The translations under genes and the position numbers were made by a program. The notes beneath the pieces are model-generated. The model searched no databases and was not told where the DNA came from. It worked only from the letters and a program-made list of their open reading frames with translations. Below are positions 7,954-14,404 of a stretch of DNA of 14,404 bases, piece after piece. The DNA comes from JBCDBH01 sp039184055 (lineage in GTDB: Bacteria; Acidobacteriota; Thermoanaerobaculia; Multivoradales; J023), in assembly GCA_039184055.1 (NCBI GenBank), contig JBCDBH010000131.1, positions 1 to 14,404 on the forward strand, in the 5' to 3' direction. The stretch's first letter is position 1. Every line of letters starts with the position of its first letter.

Positions 7954-8016
7954 AGCTAGCCCGCATTTCTCCCCAGCCCGCCGGCTGCGGCGTTTGGTGA
8001 GAAACGCGGGCTAGCT
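7954..8016. terminator. Long palindrome between convergent ileS and the deaminase gene
   Basis: Arms AGCTAGCCCGCATTTCTC at 7954-7971 and GAGAAACGCGGGCTAGCT at 7999-8016 are complementary except at one position, where the leftward transcript would form a G-U pair. The 27-nt loop holds a further 5-bp stem (7974-7978 with 7983-7987). It begins 4 bp after the ileS stop and ends 17 bp before the deaminase stop. There is no T tract, so it is either a bidirectional 3'-end hairpin or a copy of a dispersed REP-like palindromic element. Confidence 0.6.
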
Positions 8017-8033
8017 GACTGGAGCCGCGAGAT

Positions 8034-11000
8034 TCAGCCTTGCTGCTCCAGTCGCTCGGTTAGCTTTTTGATCTGGGTGCGAAGCTCGGTCAGCTCGTCG
8101 CGCATGGCAGCGCGGTCCTGTTCGAGCTCCGCCAGCTTGTCCCGAGTGTGCCTTCGAGCGCTGTCGAGCTCGATTCGGTCTTCTCGAGCGCGCCTTTGCG
8201 CACTGTCGAGCTCGATCAGATCTTCTCGAGCCCGTTGATGAGCGGCCCACGAGCGTTCACGGTTGTTGCTCCTCGCGATCGAACGCCACAAGGCTTCGAG
8301 ACGCTCATCTGGATCGCGATACGTATGCAATGGTCGCGCACGCGAGCGAAGACAATTCAGTACTTTCCGCATGGTCTCGTTGTCGGGACCTGGAAGCTGG
8401 CGTACAAAAGACGCCTCCTTGCCACAGCGCCGCAGGCTTTCGAGCCACTCGATCACCAACGGCTCGTCGTAGCCTTTCGCGAGCATCGCCTCGCCGAGCA
8501 AATAATATTCATGAGTCAAACTGGTATTTGAGGTCCCAGGATTGTCGGTGTTGATGCTGACGTGAATTCGCGAGCTCGGCTTTCCCTTCTTGTCGAGAGT
8601 CAGGTTGAACACATGATGATCGACGAGACGATTCATCGGTCCGATGATTCGATTCGTCGACGGATTCACCTCGACCGTCAGCTGCCGTTTGCTTACTCGC
8701 TGCTGTAGATGCTCCTGCGTCTTTTTACACAATTCCATCCATGCGTCAGCCTTGGCTTCCATATCGACCAAGATGAGCTTGTCACCTTCCTCACGGGCGG
8801 TGCGGCCATACCAGTAGAGCTCGAGCAGCAAGAGAGGCGGGTTACTTCCAACCTTCTCCTTGAGCTGCGACATGATCTTCTTGTGAATCACATTCCAACG
8901 CCAGGTCGCGGCATCGTCACCGCTCAGCGGCCGGAACCGTATCTCGCCGTGTTCGTGGTTCGAGCTCGGTTCCGCCGACTCGACCAAATCCGGATCGAGC
9001 TGGCGTAGACGCCAGGCATCGTAGAGCCGCACGGGGGTGAGCTGATGGGGAAGATGCGGCTGGTTTACTTGGCGCAATGGCAACGTCTCGCGGCAACCGT
9101 AAATCTCGTGCGCCAGGCGCTCGATCCGATTCTCGATCTCGAGCAAACCGAGAAGATCATCACCCGGACCAAGCAAATGGTGTACCCACACCAGAGTATC
9201 CAGCCACTCCTGTTTGGGTAACAACGCCTGGAAGCCCGTGTTCTCGAGCCACACACGCGGCTCCAACCCCAAGGCGATGGCGTGCCCAAGCCGATCGCCG
9301 GGTTGAGGCACCAAGAACTCGATCACCTCGTCGATGGCGCGCAACCCCGACAGCAGGTGACGAAACTCCTCGCCCACATGGTAGGTCATTCCAAGTCGGC
9401 GCTTATCCACCAAGCGCTGGAGGTCCCGAAGCTGCACGCGGTTGTCGAGGTCACCGAGCTCAGCGCCTCGAAGCTCGATGGGACGCTCGCGAAGAAAACG
9501 AAAGATGGGTGCAAACACCTCGGGTGGCGTCGTGTTCTCTAGGTTAGCCGCATCGATCCCCACCACGAACGGTGTGTACAGTCGAGGCTTTTCGAGCTGG
9601 AGAAAGAGCCTGAACGCCTCGCGTCGGTAGCGACGACGCAGCCCCTCATAGCGGGCCGGACGAAAGGAAGCATCCGACGCGCTCCGTCGCTCGCGATCCT
9701 TGATGAAGTGAACCACCAGCCCCATCTTCTCGATTCGCTCTCGCCCGACGCCCTCGGCAAACGCCTCCAGCCATGGCATCACGTCACGTTCAGGCCGCGA
9801 AGGTGGCGCAATCCGCCCTTCGAGCATGCGTAACCCTCTCCACTCGGAAGCACGACGAATCACCGCGCTTGCCTGTTCACGTTGCGAGCCTCGTATCTGC
9901 CAGCGCTGGTTGCTGTCGTAATAGCGTTTGAAATGACGCAAGCCCGTGCTTCGACCCTGTTGTACCCCGAGCTGCCAATGATGGGTGCGGCACACGACGT
10001 AGCGAAACATCGCACCGTGCAAAAAGCGATCGATCGGGTCGACATACGTGGCCCGGTAATGCGATGCGTCCCCTGCCCGTTCTGCTTGCTCTCGCCTCTC
10101 CGTATTCGCCGCGCGCACATGCGCGTTGACCAATGCGAGATGAGCCGCCAGGTGCAGGCTCGCCAAGTGCCGTTCACGCTCCACCAGCGGCTCATGAGCC
10201 GGGGAACGCCAGCCCATCGGTCGTGCCTGGGGTCGCCACGGGTCGAGCCAACGCCAGGGTCCACAGATCCTTTCACTACCCGTATCGGGCCATCCTGGCC
10301 ATTGGCCGTGAAAACCCACGCCCGGCCAAGTTTCATCGACGTAATCGAGACACGATCGTAGGATCTCGCGAAAGCGTCCGACAGAAATTCGCATCTCGGT
10401 TGGTCCGGGCGCGAAATACATCGCATCGAAAACCTTCCGTAAACGGCTGGTCAACCCTCGGAGATCCGACATCCTTTTCTCGTCGAGGTGATTCCGCGCG
10501 AGACAAATAAAGGTTGCAAATGCCAACATTCGCGCCGCGCACCGACCGAGACGAAGAAAACGCCACTCCACCGGCTCAAAGCCTTTCGGGCGCCGACCGA
10601 TCGGCTTCAAGAGATGATCCACCCACGCCACCTCGGTCGCGTGAACCGAGTTCAGGTGCAGATGCCCCTCCGCCAAGCCTCGTCGGGTGACCGAGCGCAC
10701 CCCGAACGTATTCGACGGCAGAAGACTCACCGCCTCCGGTAGCTGCTCGACCCGTTCCGACGGTTGCTCACCCGCCGCCACCGCGCGAGCATGGACATGC
10801 CGAACAATGCAACCCAGCGACATACGAAGACCCAGCTCGTGAAGCTCGACCATGCGCCCTTCACGAATCACCACCTTGCCACCGCTCCACGTCAAATAGC
10901 GGTCGGCCAGTGCCTCCAGCACACAAAAGAGGTCATAACCTCGAGGAGGCGTAAGCCGTCCGCCCCACGACCGCCAGCGCTGCGCCGTCGACAGGGTGCC

Positions 11001-11243
11001 TCCCTCGCGACTGTAGGTCACCACCTCGTCGACCGTGTCGAGTGAAAAGGTCGGGAGCTCCTGGAGCAACCAATCCCGTTCTTGCTCCGACGCTGAAAGC
11101 TCCCCTGGGCGTGATCCGAAAAGCACACCACGTGTCTCCGTGATGTGCCAGCCACGTGGCAGCGCTTGACTACGCAGGCCTTCGACCCAGGACAAGATCG
11201 GGCCGAGAGAGCCGAGTACTCGGAGGGGTATATCTTTGTTCAT
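8034..11243 (-). CDS. Divergent giant adenosine deaminase, RADAR RdrB-like
   Basis: The 1069-residue protein carries every ADA-superfamily motif in order: GHLHLNS with zinc ligands His194 and His196; YHVGEE with His622 as zinc ligand and Glu625 as catalytic acid; DRLGHAIALG with His654; VEVNPSTN at 857-864; and SINTDNP at 896-902, with Asp900 as the last zinc ligand. ADA has a second Asp after that ligand; here it is Asn901. The motifs are far more widely spaced than in metabolic ADA (about 350 residues), as expected for RdrB, the deaminase of the RADAR anti-phage system. RdrB assembles into large shells and converts adenosine nucleotides or RNA adenosine to inosine. Residues about 995-1065 form a coiled coil of repeated 14-residue units. 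The ATG at 11243 lacks a Shine-Dalgarno and lies 36 bp after the upstream gene, so translational coupling is likely. The RdrB assignment is inferred; the deaminase fold is clear. Confidence 0.8.
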   Translation of the reverse strand: MNKDIPLRVLGSLGPILSWVEGLRSQALPRGWHITETRGVLFGSRPGELSASEQERDWLLQELPTFSLDTVDEVVTYSREGGTLSTAQRWRSWGGRLTPPRGYDLFCVLEALADRYLTWSGGKVVIREGRMVELHELGLRMSLGCIVRHVHARAVAAGEQPSERVEQLPEAVSLLPSNTFGVRSVTRRGLAEGHLHLNSVHATEVAWVDHLLKPIGRRPKGFEPVEWRFLRLGRCAARMLAFATFICLARNHLDEKRMSDLRGLTSRLRKVFDAMYFAPGPTEMRISVGRFREILRSCLDYVDETWPGVGFHGQWPGWPDTGSERICGPWRWLDPWRPQARPMGWRSPAHEPLVERERHLASLHLAAHLALVNAHVRAANTERREQAERAGDASHYRATYVDPIDRFLHGAMFRYVVCRTHHWQLGVQQGRSTGLRHFKRYYDSNQRWQIRGSQREQASAVIRRASEWRGLRMLEGRIAPPSRPERDVMPWLEAFAEGVGRERIEKMGLVVHFIKDRERRSASDASFRPARYEGLRRRYRREAFRLFLQLEKPRLYTPFVVGIDAANLENTTPPEVFAPIFRFLRERPIELRGAELGDLDNRVQLRDLQRLVDKRRLGMTYHVGEEFRHLLSGLRAIDEVIEFLVPQPGDRLGHAIALGLEPRVWLENTGFQALLPKQEWLDTLVWVHHLLGPGDDLLGLLEIENRIERLAHEIYGCRETLPLRQVNQPHLPHQLTPVRLYDAWRLRQLDPDLVESAEPSSNHEHGEIRFRPLSGDDAATWRWNVIHKKIMSQLKEKVGSNPPLLLLELYWYGRTAREEGDKLILVDMEAKADAWMELCKKTQEHLQQRVSKRQLTVEVNPSTNRIIGPMNRLVDHHVFNLTLDKKGKPSSRIHVSINTDNPGTSNTSLTHEYYLLGEAMLAKGYDEPLVIEWLESLRRCGKEASFVRQLPGPDNETMRKVLNCLRSRARPLHTYRDPDERLEALWRSIARSNNRERSWAAHQRAREDLIELDSAQRRAREDRIELDSARRHTRDKLAELEQDRAAMRDELTELRTQIKKLTERLEQQG
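8119..8244 (-). repeat. 42-bp tandem repeats encoding the coiled-coil tail
   Basis: Three consecutive 42-bp units at 8119-8160, 8161-8202 and 8203-8244 lie within the deaminase gene. The second and third are closely similar, each opening with CTGTCGAGCTCGAT; the first is more diverged. They encode 14-residue double heptads such as RRAREDRIELDSAR. Exact multiples of 42 bp keep the frame, so copy number could vary without breaking the gene. Confidence 0.75.
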
Positions 11244-11279
11244 TCGTCAGCGGATACGTCAGTCCGGTTCAGAAACTCC

Positions 11280-14200
11280 CTAGACATCATCGTCTCCAGA
11301 AGGTACGTCAGCACCGTCCGCACGTGTGTTCGTTTTCTTCGGAAACCCAAAGAATTCATAACGATGAACTCGAGGAATTTGATAGAATAGACTTGTTGTC
11401 GATGCGTGCGTGGCCACTTTAATATGTTGATGAATAATACTTGCCAGCTCGTATCGACTGCTCTCCTCATTCAGAACATCATCATCACTCGAATGACCGT
11501 CTTCATCGATCTCAAATTTGTCGACACGCGGGTCGAAGCTAGCCATCAAGAAACGAATATAATCTTCCTTCTTGAATTTCGACTTATCCGATGGATTGAG
11601 ACTCGAAACGACCGCGTCGGCTTCCTCGAGCGCTGTCTTCATCGACTCCCAACCTGTATCCCATTCATTCGCTTTCTCCCCTTCTGGATTCGGAGCCGGA
11701 GGGGCATCCGTTTTGAGGATTGAAGGTTTATCAGCCACCGTGCCAACAAGGTCTTTCTCCAACTGAGTCCGAAGATATGCGGATAGATCCCCTCGTTTGA
11801 GATCCTTCACGCCAGTCGGCTTCATCGGCCGCATCAGTCCATTCGGTGCGGGATTCTCAATGCCTTCACTCCAATAGTCTTCCAGGATCCGTGTCACATC
11901 CGAATAACCCAGCTTTCCACGTGACTTCGATGGTCCAGTCGCGCTCTCGGTCAAGTTGACCGACGAGAGAGCGAGTTGAGAATAAGGAGTCTTGCACAGC
12001 GCTCCAAAGAAAGGATCTTGCGCCGAGCGCGATAGGAAGGGGCTGACGATCGGACATGTTTCGATAGCCCAACGCACATCGTGAACCCGTGAAAAATAGC
12101 GATTGAGAACACGGATCCAACTCGTCACGGCAATCCCGGCATTCCAATAGTGCTCTCGACGGCGCCCATACTGACCGCCTTGATGCTCCAACTCTTCCGC
12201 ATCCAGCCAGGAAAAGAGCGAACCCACCATGTAGCCGCCATGCAATCGCCGAATAAAGCATTGGCTCCACACAAAACGAGCTTTATCAGTGTCGCTAGAA
12301 TTCTCTTCTTGCTTCTTGAGTGCGCGCAACTGAAAAAGAGAAACCTTCAACCGCTTATCATTGTGTTCGAGCCAATTCTTCAGCCGTTTCGCCAAACGCC
12401 AGGTTGCGTCCCATTGACCGGGAGTGTTCCATCCTGAGAAGGCGAGCTCGAGAGTGCCGCCATGCTTCGGCTTCGCCAGGTCACTACCCGAGACCAAACC
12501 ACGGAACGAATGTCCCCGGATTAGATTTACGATCTTCTCGAGCATTTGCGTTTCACGCTCCTTCTTTTCTTTTTCATCAATATCACTTTTATCATCATTC
12601 TCATCGGCAATCTCAGATTTCCACCTTTCGTATGACTCGATCAGCTCGCCCATCAACCCCAAGCCTCGCCACAAGGAGGCCGCAGCCCAAAAGCGACCAC
12701 GATTGAAGCCATAACATGTCCAAATCCGGAGCAGAAGCTGATCGTCATGAACTTGATTCGTGGCTGACTCCAGTTGATAGACAATATTTCCGAATTGCCG
12801 AGCGCTACGATCTACACCCAATTTGCCCAGTATCTCGTCGACTATCACTCGCACCCGGCCATACTCACGCTTCATAATTAGAGCAGAAGTTTCTTCATCA
12901 ATTCTGTCTAGGTAAGTCCATAGGCGATCCATGAGCTTAATGAACAAGCGACATCCAGGATGAGTCCCATCAAGGCTATCTACAGTACTTCGAAAGTCTG
13001 AGAATAAACTTTCGATCCTCTCTAGCCTGCTTTTTTCTGCGGCTAGTAACCTGTGTTCTTCGTCGGCTAGATCAGCTGTCTTTGTCTCGATCTTGGTCTT
13101 GACGTTATCCTGCCGATCCTTCAATCGCTCAACAAAGGAGCCTTTCACCCCTCTTGGATCAGTCATCAAATGATGCAGATCCTCGCCAACAACATCTTCG
13201 ATTCTCCCGAGAACTTCTTTCGCAGTCTCAAGTCTTACAACTCTCCCTTTCGGATTCTCAGAATCATCAACCTCAAAGATCGGACGAATCGAAGTCAAGA
13301 AATCAGCCATCAGTGCAAAAGAAAGATCAGGCGCTACCCAAGCTGCAGTCGCCTTAAATTCAAGGTCTGCTTTCTTGATCGCGGTGTTCTCGACGGTTCG
13401 CCCTGCACTCACTGCGTCACCAATTCCTTCAAGGAGTTCGGAGGTGCGTTTCGCGAGAATCTTCACCTTGGCTCGTCGCGCGGACGTATAACGAAACGCG
13501 TCCCCCTTTCCCTCATCCACATCTTCGATAGGCGCCTCGTCCAGCACCCGACACGCCGCGATCCGTGGAACCGTGGTGAGCGCGTTCGCAAACGAGAGTG
13601 GGTCGAGAAAGAGCATTCCGGTGGGAACCATTTTTTTGTCATCGTCGGCCGCCTGAGCAGCGTGAATCGGCGCACTGTGTAGCGACCATCCGGCTCCGGT
13701 GAGAGGATTCGGTGATACATCCTCCTCCTCACTGATTGCTCTCGAGATCGATCGACTCAGCGGAAGGTAAAATCCAATTGCGACATTGCAGAACCAGAGC
13801 AAGGCTTGGGATACCGAGATCAAATCGTATTCCTCGGCTGATTTCTTCGCCTTCTTCTTTTCCTTGAGCTGGCGAAGCACGGGATCGAGCTCGTCTCCCC
13901 GAGGCACTTCGCCTTCGAGCCAGGGACGATGAGCATTCACGACCAAAAGAGAAATGAGCTGACTTCTCCGGCTGTCACTCAAGCTACGCCACCGTTGCCA
14001 AAGACCGAGCTGAGTACGAGGCAGGCACTGGAACAACGTGTCGAGCAGAACCCGTCGAAGACTGTGCGAAGCCCAGCTATAAAGATCCTCCAGATAGAAT
14101 CCATATTCACGAAGCGCATCGCGGTGCACGTTCATCAACGCCCATGTCGCTCGGTCGAATACCTGAACCCATGGCGTGTCGGGATTCGGCTCATATAGAC

Positions 14201-14402
14201 CTTCGGTGGTCACGTCCACGCGAACGAGGTTCTCGACCCAACGATTCACCAAGGTACCGACCTTCGCCTGTCGCAGTGAATCGATCACATGAAATTGACG
14301 CCTAAGAGTCGTTGGTCGCAGAAGGGCTCGTACCGGATGACGCGATGTCCGATCCGGAACACCAAAAAGCAAGACACTCGCGGCACCGAGTAGACGAAGC
14401 AC
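11280..14402 (-). CDS. Large unrecognised protein upstream of the deaminase; candidate RdrA, 5' end outside the window
   Basis: At least 1040 residues are encoded, and the frame stays open to the right edge. The GTG at 14402 is simply the first possible start, so the true N-terminus is probably beyond the window. I recognise no family motif, and no Walker A (G-x4-G-K-[ST]) occurs in the visible part. The sequence is mostly helical and Trp-rich, with a strongly charged, coiled-coil-like stretch around residues 420-475, another Lys/Glu/Asp-rich linker around 590-625, and an acidic C-terminus (DEDGHSSDDD near 966-975, ending SGDDDV). No signal peptide or membrane segment is evident. Its place directly upstream of an RdrB-like gene, with a 36-bp gap, is that of rdrA, the AAA+ ATPase of RADAR. 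If so, the ATPase core lies in the missing part. Parts of the gene are distinctly AT-rich. The role is inferred from context only. Confidence 0.55.
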   Translation of the reverse strand: MLRLLGAASVLLFGVPDRTSRHPVRALLRPTTLRRQFHVIDSLRQAKVGTLVNRWVENLVRVDVTTEGLYEPNPDTPWVQVFDRATWALMNVHRDALREYGFYLEDLYSWASHSLRRVLLDTLFQCLPRTQLGLWQRWRSLSDSRRSQLISLLVVNAHRPWLEGEVPRGDELDPVLRQLKEKKKAKKSAEEYDLISVSQALLWFCNVAIGFYLPLSRSISRAISEEEDVSPNPLTGAGWSLHSAPIHAAQAADDDKKMVPTGMLFLDPLSFANALTTVPRIAACRVLDEAPIEDVDEGKGDAFRYTSARRAKVKILAKRTSELLEGIGDAVSAGRTVENTAIKKADLEFKATAAWVAPDLSFALMADFLTSIRPIFEVDDSENPKGRVVRLETAKEVLGRIEDVVGEDLHHLMTDPRGVKGSFVERLKDRQDNVKTKIETKTADLADEEHRLLAAEKSRLERIESLFSDFRSTVDSLDGTHPGCRLFIKLMDRLWTYLDRIDEETSALIMKREYGRVRVIVDEILGKLGVDRSARQFGNIVYQLESATNQVHDDQLLLRIWTCYGFNRGRFWAAASLWRGLGLMGELIESYERWKSEIADENDDKSDIDEKEKKERETQMLEKIVNLIRGHSFRGLVSGSDLAKPKHGGTLELAFSGWNTPGQWDATWRLAKRLKNWLEHNDKRLKVSLFQLRALKKQEENSSDTDKARFVWSQCFIRRLHGGYMVGSLFSWLDAEELEHQGGQYGRRREHYWNAGIAVTSWIRVLNRYFSRVHDVRWAIETCPIVSPFLSRSAQDPFFGALCKTPYSQLALSSVNLTESATGPSKSRGKLGYSDVTRILEDYWSEGIENPAPNGLMRPMKPTGVKDLKRGDLSAYLRTQLEKDLVGTVADKPSILKTDAPPAPNPEGEKANEWDTGWESMKTALEEADAVVSSLNPSDKSKFKKEDYIRFLMASFDPRVDKFEIDEDGHSSDDDVLNEESSRYELASIIHQHIKVATHASTTSLFYQIPRVHRYEFFGFPKKTNTRADGADVPSGDDDV

Positions 14403-14404
14403 CG

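Noticed and set aside
5910..7959. Several long plus- and minus-strand frames inside ileS (Pro/Ser/Thr- or Arg-rich)
   Set aside because: They are out-of-frame translations of a GC-rich gene with no domain features.
8119..8244. CRISPR-like array
   Set aside because: The 42-bp units are contiguous, have no unique spacers, and stay in frame inside the deaminase coding region as heptad repeats.
11890..11940. Walker A-like string GPSKSRGKL in the large upstream protein
   Set aside because: The spacing is wrong (five residues between G and GK) and Leu follows Lys instead of Ser/Thr; no Walker B follows.

Overview
The window is GC-rich chromosomal DNA of a bacterium. It carries single-copy housekeeping content: a type-1 isoleucyl-tRNA synthetase. 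Codons end mostly in C or G, several starts have weak Shine-Dalgarno sequences, and one start is TTG. No marker fixes the phylum. A Myxococcota/Bradymonadota-like or Planctomycetota-like lineage would fit, but this is only an impression.

Left part (1-4687). A membrane-anchored spermidine-synthase-like protein runs rightward and overlaps, tail to tail by 29 bp, a leftward group. That group contains an aldo/keto reductase, a chorismate-lyase-like protein and a phenylacetate-CoA-ligase-like enzyme. The last two genes are 51 bp apart. They could form a small module that makes an aryl acid from chorismate and activates it with ATP.

Middle (4688-8033). A 400-bp intergenic region precedes ileS. It holds a good sigma70-type promoter, a short frame ending Ile-Ser-Ile-Thr-Arg-Val-stop, and three RNA segments that can pair in two mutually exclusive ways, the later pairing resembling a terminator. 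Together they look like a leader-peptide transcription attenuator for ileS. Between the converging ends of ileS and the next gene lies a long hairpin with 18-bp arms.

Right part (8034-14404). Two very large leftward genes, 36 bp apart, form an operon. The downstream one is a 1069-residue divergent adenosine deaminase with all the metal and catalytic motifs of the ADA superfamily spread over large insertions. It ends in a repeated coiled-coil tail. The upstream one is more than 1040 residues, open at the window edge, and of unrecognised sequence. A large protein followed by a giant divergent adenosine deaminase is the layout of the RADAR anti-phage system (RdrA ATPase plus RdrB deaminase). I call this a divergent, enlarged RADAR-like locus. 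The deaminase call is firm. The RdrA call rests on position only, because any ATPase core would lie beyond the right edge. The upstream gene contains markedly AT-rich stretches compared with the housekeeping genes, which suits a transferred defence locus.
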